A stretch of DNA of 64,000 nucleotides from Clitopilus passeckerianus (lineage: Eukaryota > Basidiomycota > Agaricomycetes > Agaricales > Entolomataceae), in the NCBI GenBank assembly GCA_944990035.1, contig CALYLX010000036.1, positions 1-64,000 on the forward strand, given 5' to 3'. Positions 13,025 to 24,656 of the stretch are shown piece by piece (position 1 is the first letter of the stretch; each line of letters begins with the position of its first letter). The translations under genes and the position numbers were made by a program. A model generated the notes under the pieces. It made no database searches and was not told the DNA's origin. It worked only from the letters and a program-made list of their open reading frames with translations.

Positions 13025-13954
13025 GTCTGTCAAAGGAGCCCTCTCTGAGAAAGCGGCAAAAGTTTACTCACATTCTCATGCATCCTTTATATGATCTGAC
13101 GGATGAAACCAAAAGGGCGTAGTGCGGAATGCAATATTGGATATGATCCTTTGAGGGCCAGTCATTCGTCTTAGATAGTGTTTGTCAAGACGTCAGAACC
13201 CTGTCACGACGGCTACACAGAAAATCTTGCGTCTTTAGTGTCCGAGGACTGAATCTGGCCAAATATCTGGAAAGTTTTCTCGGTTCAAGGCAGTCTTATT
13301 GGCCTTCATGTCTTCGAAACAGCCACGGATTGCTACAAGAGCAGTGCGAGGTGCGAAAATGTCTGCATTTCCCCAGTTGAGAGCGACTGAGCGCTGCAAT
13401 CTACAATTCACAGCTCCAGATCGCCTCTCACATATCTGCCAGTTGGCATTAAGTATGGACCTTCTGAACGTCGCATGAAGCCCTGTCGCACGAAGGAAAC
13501 TGGAGTTCGATATCCTGGCCATGTGATGGAGGAGGAGGAAGTTTGCAGCAGCTTGCTTGGCGTTGTTTGGCTGAGATGATGAACTTGGAACTTTCTATTC
13601 CAGATTGAATCCTACCACAACCACCAGATCGTTGAACCCATGATCCTTTGTGCCTTGCCCAGAAATTCACCGGGCGAAGAAAGGCTTTCCTCCACTATCC
13701 ACAACGTTCTATAGATCAGTACAGTACGGAGTGCCATCATGAATGACGAAGGAGGTGAGAACAGCAACAGCGTTGGCCAAGGACCTCCCCGTCGTGGTAG
13801 TCCAAAACGTTATAGTAGCCGTTGCCCGGTTTATGACCTCAGGCTCAGGATTTCTGGCAAACTGCTGCAAACTTGAATACAATTCATCTCACTTGCTGAT
13901 GGTAGGGTAGCGCGCCATCCCGCTAGTCGGCCGTAGTGGAATAAATTCACGTGA
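13025..13954. other. Promoter-side intergenic region of ppo
   Basis: Contains the ppo TATA-like element (13084-13091). A few short ORFs on both strands show no recognisable motif. No other gene was supported. Confidence 0.4.
13084..13091 (-). promoter_or_regulatory. TATA-like box of ppo
   Basis: TATAAAGG on the minus strand, about 60 nt before the chosen ATG at 13024. Confidence 0.45.
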
Positions 13955-14011
13955 CGTGACGAGGATAATCACATTTATAGTTCCAATGCCATACAAAATC
14001 TCGGTGTAGTC
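13955..14011 (-). repeat. 57-nt coding-like repeat, copy 2
   Basis: On the minus strand it reads DYTEILYGIGTINVIILVT, and the frame stays open for about 20 more codons. It starts 11 nt after the stop of the F-box-like gene at 14022. It is the partner of 8866-8922; the two copies lie about 5 kb apart around ppo. Confidence 0.6.
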
Positions 14012-14021
14012 CTACGATGCA

Positions 14022-15284
14022 TCAGGGGGAAAAGGTGAATTTGTATCCTTCTGCGCGAACCCACTGCTCAGGGTCAGCGTCGAGCTCTTCAGCATCTACG
14101 CCAACATCTAACAAGGAAGCGCATTGTTCAGGTCCGAGGGAACCACGGTCGCCGTATCTCTGGTGCAGATAAATAAGGGTTCGAAGGCGAAGCTGTTTCC
14201 GTGTGGCGATACTCCTCAGAGTCTCGACCTCCGGGGGCCAGGGGGAAGAGTAACAGTATCGAACGCCGGTGTGTATGTATAGTGTGAGATGTTCTAATTT
14301 GGCGGGGATCCAGAGAAGGCTTTTTGGTTGGGCTTCGAGTTGAAGGTGAAGACTTTTAATATTGGGGCATGCGTCTAAGATTTTACGGAGTTGTTGTAGA
14401 ACATCATCACTGAAGAATTGCCGCGAATGGGGACCGATGATACGGAGAGTGGTCAAATGCATGCCGATGTTGTTGATTAACAAGAGGCCATGTAAATCGG
14501 TTCTAGCGTCGATCACGTTGAGGGTGCGGAGGGGAGTAGTGCGCGTCTTTTTTGCGGGATCTTGGACACCTATGCGGGATATGAGTCTCCGTAGATCCCC
14601 TGGTTCTGGTTGACCAAGACTAATTGTGAGTTCTTCGAGGAAAGGTAGTTCTATGGGTATGTGGAGGGGGATGGTACGAGTTGGTCGCCATTGATGGAGC
14701 TCCAGGGTCCGAAGTTGACGCCCAAGAACCTGAAGGCCATATGATACGTCCATATGTGATGGCGTTATACACAGAGACACGAGGCGAGGAGGAGGGGTTT
14801 TGAAAGCCTTGGACGACCACTTCCTGTTTTGAAATAGACAGTGAGTCCCTTGACAGCTAAGTGCTCTCAAGTTGACACATAATCCCAACCCTCGGCCAAG
14901 GATTTCACTGGCTTGAGTCCAATGTTGGCTTTCTAACGGCTCTTCACTACCATCGACGAGAATGGTTTGGACATGCTGGGCATTGTGACTGAGAACGGCA
15001 TCGATGGTTTCTAGGCCGGTTGAGCGTGTCAATCGAATGACCAGGTTCTCGTACAGAAGCGGGCAGACTTTCCGATCCATCGTGCGACATGTCAACCTCA
15101 GGGAGGCAAATATGCGCATCTCATCCCAGTATCCTGTATATGAGGAGATCAAGCGAGTATGCCAAGAATGTGCGGGGTGCGGACCAGGAGGATCTGGCTC
15201 ATACTTGGGGCGAAGCGACTTCAAGATGAGAAATGCAATTTCGTTCGGGAGATCGGTCAGATAAGGTCGACCTCTGGTCTCCAT
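14022..15284 (-). CDS. F-box-like protein (420 aa)
   Basis: Single-exon 420-aa protein. It opens with LTDLPNEIAFLILKSLRP, the F-box-like helix pattern (LPxEIxxxIL), followed by LRLTCRTMD and LLYENLVI, which fit the F-box-to-repeat transition. The rest has irregular leucine-rich segments (LRTLELHQW, LEELTISLG, LEHLTLYIH), suggesting a degenerate LRR-like substrate-recognition region. It would be expected to act as an SCF adaptor, but the substrate is unknown. It is a distant paralogue of the minus-strand gene at 54102-55349: similar start, similar ITPS block around residue 175 and similar C-terminal region. No intron or frame break is visible. Confidence 0.75.
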   Translation of the reverse strand: METRGRPYLTDLPNEIAFLILKSLRPKYEPDPPGPHPAHSWHTRLISSYTGYWDEMRIFASLRLTCRTMDRKVCPLLYENLVIRLTRSTGLETIDAVLSHNAQHVQTILVDGSEEPLESQHWTQASEILGRGLGLCVNLRALSCQGTHCLFQNRKWSSKAFKTPPPRLVSLCITPSHMDVSYGLQVLGRQLRTLELHQWRPTRTIPLHIPIELPFLEELTISLGQPEPGDLRRLISRIGVQDPAKKTRTTPLRTLNVIDARTDLHGLLLINNIGMHLTTLRIIGPHSRQFFSDDVLQQLRKILDACPNIKSLHLQLEAQPKSLLWIPAKLEHLTLYIHTGVRYCYSSPWPPEVETLRSIATRKQLRLRTLIYLHQRYGDRGSLGPEQCASLLDVGVDAEELDADPEQWVRAEGYKFTFSP

Positions 15285-16302
15285 ACTCTTTTACTTGGAA
15301 TAGCTTGGAACTTCCCTCAAGCCTGAGCAAGAAGGCTTCAAATATCTGCGCTCCCAGTGGATCAGACGTTGAGCTCGCGAGAAACAGTATTGCACGCATA
15401 CCTCAAGTTTCAGACAACTATACTTTACACAAGCAGCGAGAGATGTTCCAAAATTCTTCCGAGAAAATCGCCTTTGCGGAGTGTCCAGGAGCTCGTAGAA
15501 ATCGGTCGTAGTTTTGAGGGCTGGAAATAAACGTGGTTTATTTTGAACTCAGACATCGGCATTTGCCAATCTTGCCTCTGAATTCACGCTCAGTTTGAAC
15601 CGATTTTTCCCAAACACAATCACCAGGTGACCGCACGTCTCTGTGTTTTCCTGGTGACAGCTAAACTTACGACGGGCCATTGACCAGGGATAGAGCCCTG
15701 CGCTTGGATTCTAGTCAGTTTTTTCATCTCTCATGTCTAATTCTCGTAAGAAATGAGCTCTTGATTGTCGATCCTCCGAATTGGGTGTCCCCAGGAGCCA
15801 AGATTCGTCACTCAATTCACTCAATCATCCTTGGCAAATATCTTCTTCAGACTTAGAGACGCAAATAATATAACACTCTCATTGAACAACATCACTACTA
15901 TTCACCGATCGGCTGGTGCCCACCATCAATGCTTCTCGACAGGGCCCGCATCAGCAGACCACCAACCCCGCAGATGTCGACACACCTTGTCCCCCAGATG
16001 CCTGAAATCTGAAATGACGCCTATATCACACAAGATTGATATATTTTGGTTATTTCCCGGGCGGCCCGTTAAGTCTCCCCACCTTGACATGAAACTTGCG
16101 ACATATGGCGGGGATGCAACGCACATTGGGGCAGACTGAATACTCTGGTAGCTGATTCCAGGGCCACTCTGTACTCCAAATAAGAGGTCCGGTGCGGGAC
16201 CGCGGACCGCTAGCTACGTTGGAGCGAAGGGCGAAGCTACGCACAGTGGAGAGGCAACGACAACGCAAAGTCCAATGATTTTCCGAGCGGCGTAGACGCA
16301 GG
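15285..16302. other. Intergenic region
   Basis: About 1 kb between the F-box-like gene and pectate lyase. Short ORFs only. Nothing recognisable before the TATA box of the next gene. Confidence 0.4.
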
Positions 16303-16309
16303 TATAAAA
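16303..16309 (+). promoter_or_regulatory. TATA box of pectate lyase
   Basis: TATAAAA, 77 nt upstream of the ATG at 16380. Confidence 0.6.
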
Positions 16310-16379
16310 CCTCTTCAGGGTGGACTTGAACAGAACAAGAACTCGTTTCTAACGTCTTCTAAGCTCAGTTTACTGCAGA

Positions 16380-17609
16380 ATGAAGTGGTTCCAGTCGCTC
16401 GTCGCGTTCGCCGCCATCCAAGTTGTCTCGGTATGTTGCATTCGCTATGACGTGTGCTCGCATGATCTTAAATCTTGAACTTCATGTAGGCTGTTCCTTC
16501 TGTTGTCAAGAGGGCTGCTGTCGGTGATGCGGCAAATGTCGGATATGCAACGCTGAATGGAGGGTGAGTTACGATTCGAACCTCACAATGTTCGTTCTAA
16601 GTATATAACGCTCATGTTGTGTCTATTTTTAGAACGACGGGTGGTTCTGGAGGTACTCAGACGACCGTCACTACCCTCGCCGCCTTGACCTCTGCGGTGT
16701 CAGGCACGGCAAAGAAGATTGTCATCATCTCTGGTACTTACCCGTCTGAAGAAACCATTGCACATACTCATCATCATTATAGGCACAATCACTGGCAACA
16801 CCGTCGTGAAAGTTGGCTCTAATACTTCCGTCATCGGGGCCAAGGGGTCTTCCCTTGTTGGCGTCGGTCTTCGTGTTATCTCAGAGAAGAACGTCATTAT
16901 CCGAAACGTCAAGATTTCCAAAGTTTTGGCTGAGGCTGGAGATGCTATTGGCATCCAGGAGGCTTCCCAAGTCTGGGTTGATCATGCAGACTTGAGCAGC
17001 GACAGGGATCATGACAAGGTCAGTAAAACAGGATATTCCGGGAAGGTTCACACTGACAGAGTCGGACAGGATTACTATGACGGTCTTCTCGATATCACCC
17101 ACGGCAGCTCTGGTGTCACTGTCAGCAACAGCAAGCTTTACAACCACTGGAAAGCCTCCCTCGTTGGTCACTCCGACAGCAATGGATCTGAGGACGTTGC
17201 TATCACCGTCACCTACGCCAACAACTACTGGAGCAACCTCAACTCTCGCACTCCCTCTTTCCGCTTCGGTCACGGCCACATCTTCAACAACTACTTCGAA
17301 AACAACAGCGATGGCATTAACACCCGCGACGGTGCTCAACTCCTTGTTGAGAACAATGTTTGGACTGGTGAGTTCATGTTTCTCGACTTCCCCAGTGCTT
17401 GGCTTAATACTCGGAATACAGGCACTGACAAGCCTCTCTACGCTACCGACACCGGATACGCCGTTGCCACTGGCAATGACTTCGGTGGAGCCTCTAACAC
17501 TGCTCCCGTCGGCACCTTCACTAAGGCACCTTACTCTTACTCCCTGATCGTTGCTAGTTCTGTCAAGTCCTCCGTTGTCGCCAACGCCGGTCAGACCTTG
17601 TCCTTCTAA
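16380..17609 (+). CDS. Secreted pectate lyase, PL1 family
   Basis: Extracellular enzyme that cleaves polygalacturonate by beta-elimination with Ca2+. A signal peptide (MKWFQSLVAFAAIQVVS) fills exon 1 (16380-16430), followed by SVVKRAA, a likely Kex2 propeptide site. The mature part has the parallel beta-helix pattern: VIGAKGSSLVGVGLRV, VWVDHADLSSDRDHDK, YYDGLLDITHGSSGVTVSNS and NHWKASLVGHSDSN. The catalytic-arginine motif R-x-P-x-x-R is seen in LNSRTPSFRFGHGHIFNNYF. Six short exons encode roughly 320 aa, normal for fungal PL1. No frame break. It suggests plant cell-wall degradation by a saprotroph or plant-associated fungus. Confidence 0.95.
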
Positions 17610-17998
17610 TTAGCTCTTATTAGATCTTGTTCTTAGAAATTTGAGTAAATATACCCTTTGTTGCCCCACTGGTACACTTCCCGAGTCAAATATATATTGG
17701 CACGATTGATCCACTGCTGCTGGTGAAGGCGCTTGTTTGGGCGCTTCCGATGAATCCCTTTCGGGGCAATCATCACCGCTGACTAAGCAGGAAGGCTTTC
17801 AACAACTGGAGCCGAATCCCGCAGCCACAGGTCCAGAGCCAGAATCGCAGTTGTTTCTTCCCAATCAACTTGACTGACAACATACGGATCTGCCTAAATA
17901 TTGGATGATACTTTAAACAGGCCCAATAGCCTGAACAAAGAGGAACTCTAACTCTGCTGGCTCCAACATCCAGCTCACAGTGACAGAGCCCAGTTGCT
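17610..17998. other. Intergenic region
   Basis: About 390 nt between the pectate lyase stop and the next start in the same direction. AT-rich start, no gene seen. Confidence 0.4.
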
Positions 17999-20509
17999 AT
18001 GCAGCGATCTTCAATGGGTCACCTTTCCAAAGCCTGTACTCGAGCAGGGCTGCTCACGGCATTCCTCACCTGCGTTTTGAGTCTGTGGCTGTTAGGAACT
18101 GAATCAGGCATACATGAACTTGCTCGAATTGCAGCCCCCAACCGACTAAACCACAACAAGTCAAACAAGCTAGATTCGACCATTGCAAACACGACAGGGT
18201 CTACAAGCTTTAGTTGGAATACGGTATGCATTCTTCGAAACTTCATTGGAAACCTGTTTGACCAATCCCCTACGGATGTAGATAACCGCGACTACAAAGC
18301 TCGTTTGGTATCCATGCTACCCAGATTTGGCGCAGAAATTCGAATGTGCTCGGCTTCTGGTCAGTTTGGCCCTCACCAAAATCTCAGCCTGAGCTCATTG
18401 CCCTGACACCCACAGGTTCCGCTCAACCACTCTCTCCCTCAAGGAGACCAAGCAAGTCTGGCTCTAGCTCGTATTCCATCGCCTCTTGCGGGTCACCCAG
18501 ATTATCGAGGACCTATTCTGATCAACCCAGGCGGGCCGGGTGGTAGTGGAGTTGACCATGTACTTCAAGGAGGAGCGTCTTTATCGGTTATTGTTGGACC
18601 CCAATTCGACATTGTTGGATTTGATCCAAGAGGTGCGCCCACCTCTCTCCAATATCGTGCTTCCGCTGACCCTTTACTAGGAGTGGCGCGGTCAACACCG
18701 TCAGTCGACTTCTACTCTTCACAACTGGAACGTGCTCTTTGGGACATAAACGACGGAGATCACGTTGGGTCCATTCATGTCGTCAATACGACAGCGGATG
18801 GGCTTGCTCGAGACTGGGCCTCGGCAAAGGTCACCGGTCGTCTTGCCTCGGAACAGAAGGATATCCTGCGGTACATAAACACCGACCAGACAGCGAGGGA
18901 TATGTTAACCATAGTGGAGGCTCATGGCCAAGAGAAACTCCTTTACTGGGGTCTTTCGTATGTTTCTTCATGTCTTGCAGACTTTCAGTAACTGAACAAA
19001 CGTAGGTACGGTACGACGCTTGGTGCTACTTTTGCAACCCTTTACCCTGTACGAATTCCTGTTTTCGCAACACCATGTGTCTTCCTGACCTATCCACTAG
19101 GAGAAAGTCGGGCGGGTCGTCCTTGATGGCGTTATGGATTTAGAAAACTATTTCGGCGAAGGTTAGTAGCCCTGGCCCAGTATTCATTCCCTTGACTAAC
19201 CCCAAACACCCTCTAGGCGTGACGATTGCGAGTCTAAGCGATACTGATAAGGCTATGGACGCCTTCTATACTTCGTGTCACGCTGCAGGTCCGAAAAAGT
19301 GTACATTCTACGATAGTTCACCCAGCCTCATCCAAGCAAACCTCGAAAATATATATGCTTCAATCAAGAAAAGGCCTTTACCCACCTTCTTCACCAATTC
19401 CGAAGGACACGACACATACGGCGTAGTCGACTACAACCTCCTTCGCCTAGCCGTCTTCCAAGCCATATATGGACCCTACAGGTTCTTCAAACCCCTCGCC
19501 GAAGCGCTGGCAGACCTCTCCCAAGGCCTTAACGACTCAGCCGACAGCGTCAATCTCCGTAGCGGAGAGAGGATATACAAGCTTTTCCAGCGACCTCGAG
19601 CAACTTGTTCGGATTGCTGTACCAATGGAACCTCCCAATGTCACCAGGCTGAAACCAAAGAACGACACTCTGTACTAGATGGCATGACCGCAATTGCTTG
19701 CAATGACAGCGACCAACTATGGGACGATTTCGACAATTTGAGGGCTCATTTCGAAGCCATGGCTGAGGAATCACAGTGGGGTGAAATATGGGGAGGCTTG
19801 CGGGCATTATGCATGTGAGTGGTCCAACTCGACGAAATTCATGTGGTCTGAGATGATACATTTCAGAGGATGGCCTGATCTACCGAAGACACACTTCAGA
19901 GGTCAGTCAGAGTTTTGGCAGCTGAGTAAACCTATTAACCTGCCATTAAAGGGCCGATCGGCGCCAGAACGAGCCATCCCATCTTACTACTAAGCAACAC
20001 GGCAGGTGCGTAGTACAGTTCATTTGAGAAGTCGTATGCTAACATTCCTTGGTAGATGTTGTAACACCTTTATGGGCGTGCGTAACTGCTACGAGAATGA
20101 GGCTACGTCTCCAGTCTAACCACTGCCTGATTCTTAGCGCGAAGAGAACGTCAACATGGTTCCCAAAATCTGTCGTCCTGACACAAGACGCATCAGGAGT
20201 ACGTGCCATTATCTCTGGCTCTCGATACCTATGTCTGACTTATGAACCTAGCATTGCTCTATTGCCGGGCCGTCGTTGTGCACCCAGATGCACGTACGCA
20301 AGTACTTCGTGGATGGCGTCTTACCAAAGCCGGGTACAGTATGCTCGGTTCTAGGGTCACCTTTTGATGACAAGCAAGCCTTGCTCTTTGCATTTGCGGA
20401 AGAAATGCAACTGTATAATACGCAGGCAAGCCTGCATGGCGCTGAGGAACTCCTGGATGCAATCTGGGATCTGAGCAGGTTGGGACCGAGCCGTGGCTTC
20501 CCTTTCTAA
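17999..20509 (+). CDS. TAP-like secreted alpha/beta hydrolase (peptidase S33 type)
   Basis: Alpha/beta hydrolase with a C-terminal TAP-like domain, the family of Streptomyces tripeptidyl aminopeptidases. The N-terminus has a hydrophobic segment (AGLLTAFLTCVLSLWLLG), probably a signal anchor or signal peptide. Splicing gives LVWYPCYPDLAQKFECARLL and VPLNHSLPQGD, the oxyanion loop NPGGPGGSG, FDIVGFDPRG, the nucleophile elbow GLSYGTTLGATFATLYP, DVVTPLW (acid residue) and a final GHCSIAGPSLC with the catalytic His. All three triad positions are present, so it is probably active on peptides or esters. About ten short introns, and the exons I joined are in frame. It may cooperate in extracellular nutrient release with the upstream pectate lyase, but nothing shows co-regulation. 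Confidence 0.88.
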
Positions 20510-20781
20510 CGAGCGTGTATTATTCTTATTGATGTACAATTTACCCGGATTTTGGACAGACATTAAATTATTTCGTGTACATCTTCCATTCTTTGAATGC
20601 ACTGTATTCAGGGTTTTGGTTACAAGACCCTGCCGTTCACATCGCAACGCGCGTTGCACAATTACTCTGATCCGAACCTATTCCGGTAGATTTACATGCT
20701 GACATTGACATTTCATTTTCTGTTTGAATCCCGCCAACCACAATGTCGGTTTCCTCATGACAATTTTGACCTCAGGTCCAT

Positions 20782-22294
20782 ATGTCTGTGTCGGTCAACC
20801 AGAGGCTTGTGGTCGTGGATGACGCCGACAGCAGGATAACCTACTCTGGTAATTGGTATGAAGACAACAGTGGTGTCCACGACCTGAATTACGGAGGCCC
20901 AACCTATCTCAAGACCTTACATGGAACTGCCAGCAATAGTTCACTCACATTCTCCTTCCGGGGTCAGTGCAGGATATCGGCTACTATCTTCTATATACTA
21001 AAGGTTGACTAGGTACGGGCATCTGGGCTTATGGGACCACGACCCCATTCACACCTGGCGCACCTCTTTGGAATTGCACTGTCGACGACAAGGCCGCGAC
21101 ACTACACCTACCACTTGACAGTGCCAACAATGAAGTTCTTTGCTCCGCCGAATTCCTTGATGACGGCGTTCATCAATTTACCTTAGATGTGACACAGAGC
21201 AACAGGACCTTCTGGTTTGACTCCTTCGTTTCGCCCCGTCGCCCGGGGATTCTTTTGAATCTAGTATTTTGTTCGTGGATAGTCACGACAGTGGGATCAA
21301 ATACGGGAATGGCTGGACTATTTCACCAAAGCCACTTCCTGCTCTGACGCTGCGGAATGACTCTAGGGTGCAATTCGATTTTATTGGTGAGTGCACTCCG
21401 TTGTTTAGCTTTCGTCTCCCAAGCTCATATCTTTCAGGTACTGGTCTCACATGGGTAGGGAAGCTACCGGCCTACTATCCGAAAACTCCAACTTCTGGTG
21501 CATACTCCATCGACGGAGGCGGGCTAACACCCTTTTCTCTGATCAGCCCCGGCAACAACGCCAGTGCCGACCAACCCTATCTCCCTCTCTTTACCACTCC
21601 AAATCTCACACCTGGCCCACATTCCATTGTCGTCACATATAACGGAGACGATGCACATGTTCCTCTTACACTTCAGAACATATACCTCTTCAATTCATCT
21701 TTGCCGGCTACATCATCCACACCATCCTCAATTGAAAGCCAGTCCCCACATCCCAGCAACACACAACCTCCGTTAGGCCTCATTCTGGGGTGTGTCATTG
21801 GTGGCCTGGTATTCTTGGGTGTCGCCATTGCCATCCTACTCCTCTTGTGGAAATGGCGGCCGGCAGCACGCAGACCACGGCTTAAAGTCCTTGAATTGGA
21901 CGCACCTACCCCAAACCAGTCCACACCTTCTCTCATGAGCGCAATATCTAAATCTAATATACCGACACCTTGGATACCTTCAGAATGTGGGTCTCAAGAT
22001 ATACCTCCAAATTCTCGACGGACCAGTCGCAAGGTCTCTGGCACGATACCTTCAGGCATCCCATCCCCCCACACTATTCGTCATTCACCCGCTACATCGC
22101 TTCCTGAGGCTCAATTACAACCAATTCCAAACATGAAAAAGGCCAATCAGAAAGGCTCCGAATCCAGTCTCGTGGAGGAACCGGAAGTTGATGATGTAGT
22201 CGTGCACCACAGAGATAGCGGAATGCGACTACCTCGCGGCGATGAGGGCCGTGTGGTTGAGGTTCCCCAACGTATACCCCATCTTAATAGATGA
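20782..22294 (+). CDS. Single-pass membrane protein with duplicated beta-rich ectodomain
   Basis: A family common in Agaricomycetes but functionally unknown. Repeat 1 begins VVVDDADSRITYSGNWYED and repeat 2 begins LFVDSHDSGIKYGNGWTIS: the same D-x-x-D/S-x-I-x-Y-x-x-x-W pattern, each about 150 aa and N-glycosylatable. A Ser/Pro-rich stalk follows, then one strong TM helix (LGLILGCVIGGLVFLGVAIA) with a WKWRP stop-transfer, and a disordered cytoplasmic tail ending at 22294. No clear signal peptide is seen. The frame between repeats breaks at ~21245 and one extra G in a G run restores PRRPGDSFESS. The layout suggests a cell-surface sensor or wall-contact protein (inference). Confidence 0.78.
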
Positions 22295-23006
22295 TAGGGA
22301 CTTTTCTTGTACCGTTTTTGGGCTTGCACAGCGGACTACACTCTTTTCTTGGGTAGAATATTTGTGTGACATATTTCCTGTGAAATGATAACAGTCTCTC
22401 CTTACCTGCACCTCGCAGCCTGCTTCGGATCTTGGTCTCCGTCACAGGCACCAAGGCGGCAGCAGATCCCAGAGCAGATCCTTGCATGGAACCAAAAGCT
22501 TGTGGCGGTACCTCCACTCTTACTGTTCCTGTCTGTTGGCATGACGCACCCACGACTTACGGCCATTGCAGATGACCGCTTGATGGTATTCATCTTGGCC
22601 TTGGCCTAACAGAACCGAGACCAAGAATCCAACTACATCAATGACTTATACATCCACCTATCTTACTGCGACCATGACACCTGAGGAAAGTGGTCATCGC
22701 TTTGGAGCCGACTTCATCAGCTGCTACCCTTACTCGCCGTACTCGCCGTCGACGCGTTGCCACTCGGCATGGTTCTTGTTAGAATGCTCACTAATTCAGC
22801 GCAAGAGGTCACAGTGAAATGGCAGACCAATGACATGATGCGAATTACATGGGCATTGGCTAAGCCTCGATCACGGGTACACGGGTGTCTTTCCCCACTT
22901 TCAATTTCATCTGATCGACGCAGAAGACAAGAGCTGACAACACAAGGGATGTCGAGATTCCATAAATACATGGCCTATCTGGGACAGCAGAACGATATTC
23001 ACAATC
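22295..23006. other. Intergenic region
   Basis: About 0.7 kb with short ORFs on both strands and no recognisable motif. Presumably the 3' UTR of the membrane protein and the promoter of the next gene. Confidence 0.4.
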
Positions 23007-24656
23007 ATGTCCTCTGACAAGCAGCTCAACGATCTCTTCCCCTCTATTTCTCCTGCTCCTTCAGCTCTTGCCCCGGCGCGATGGCCAGGAAATACTGCAG
23101 AATCGGCAGAAGCTGCCTTGACTGCTCTGAAGGAGAACCATGTTAAATTCCATACGTACTTCGACCCTCGCGGACTACATAAGTGCGTATGCTAAGGCTT
23201 CTGGAGACCGGTTGGTCTGACCCAGCTGCGTTGCAGTCACATCTCCCATTATATCCTCGGTCTCTATGGTCTTGGAGCTCACCATGAGAGCATTGAATCT
23301 GGCTATGCTCATGAAGCGGCCTATCAGATGGCCGCTTTCGAGCCAGCTGAGGTAATTACTGCGCAGAACTTCACAGACCATCTTGGAGACGACAAGTGTG
23401 TAAATGGCCCCTATATATTTAGGCGATCACTAACTCCCTCTTAGGTACTATGAAGCGTACAGGAGGTACTACGCAGACCTCATTCTCAAGAAAGGCATTA
23501 CTGCGATACTTCAAGACACCCTTGACCTCGGCGAGAACTTCGATTCGAGTAACAGCTCGAACAAGCAGAAGGAAATGCTGAATCGTCTGGTGGATGGCTT
23601 GCTTCACCCTTTGATCCATGTCGGGTATGGAGTTGAGTTCGGACTTCCTGGACTTGTCGTTGAGGGTAAGCATCCAGTATATCTACTCTCATCTCCTCCT
23701 AATCTCTAAAACCTGAAGGTCTGGCCTGTGCTGCGATCCACAAAGGCGAAAATACAGCCTTCGTTCCGGCAGAGCTTTGGGAAACTGGACCAACCAAGGA
23801 AGGCGTCCACGCCCTGACCATCTTGGCTCGCATCCTCGGTGACGCCCAATTCGACGACAGCAAACCTAGCTCGGAACGACCTGATTTCGGGAAGACGATC
23901 GCGGACCATGGCAAGGCCGTCTACAACCACCTCAAGGAGTGGAGTTTCGACGTCTCAAAACCTGGTGAACTGGAGCGTAAGATTGAAGAAATTATCTGGG
24001 CCAACGCCACCATATATGGAGTCGGTGGATGGACTAAAGACAGCTTCGAGGCGAATTTCTTCTTGTAAGTGCCTCCCATCCAGCTACAAAAAAGCCCGAA
24101 ATTGACAGCTCTTTTCAGGATGCACTTCGTAACCTCATCTCTCTTCCTTCACTCGCTTGTCACCCAGCTTAAACCCAAATCTGCGGAGATCCTACTCCGA
24201 ACCTATTTTGCCACTTGCTTGGTCTTCTGGATTAACCGAGGCCGCAAGCCTTTCGACATCGAGGGTTTCTTCTCTGCCGATACCGCCTACCCTACCCCGG
24301 CTGTTGTTGCCTCCAACGTTCGCCCCAACGCCGTCCCGTCCGCCAAATCACCCATTGCAGCCACCCCCAACCCATGGTTCCCAATCATCCAAACTGCATT
24401 AACTCTTCCGGATGACCATCTGATCAAGCTTTACCGTGCTCTGGCTCACTATGGGAGTATCTATGGCAGCAGGAAGGCTGGTTACTTTTCTGGGACGGAG
24501 TTGAAGGGCGCCGAGAGGTTGGATGGGTCATTGTTCCTCAGGATTGCTGGGCTGACGGAGAAGAGGATCAGTGCATCTCCGAGGGTGAATGCGCCTCTGG
24601 CTTTCATCTGGGATGGCGTCAGGGTCCCACCTGAATTAGCAGGAAACCAGGCTTAA
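23007..24656 (+). CDS. Questin-oxidase-like protein (DUF4243 family)
   Basis: Resembles the questin oxidase/AflY-type family, cofactor-light Baeyer-Villiger-type oxygenases in fungal polyketide pathways. Motifs: [10 protein letters not shown], then [18 protein letters not shown] and [61 protein letters not shown] and [15 protein letters not shown]. The conserved His-rich positions ([23 protein letters not shown]) are kept. Five introns, about 440 aa, no frame break, no signal peptide. No polyketide synthase, P450 or transporter lies beside it, so it is not in an obvious cluster here. Substrate unknown. Confidence 0.85.

Noticed and set aside
13235..13670. Two overlapping minus-strand ORFs of 95 and 73 aa
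   Set aside because: No motif, no splice sites that join them, and they lie in the ppo promoter region.
16560..16585. tRNA B-box-like GGTTCGAATC on the minus strand
   Set aside because: It lies inside a pectate lyase intron with no A box or foldable cloverleaf.
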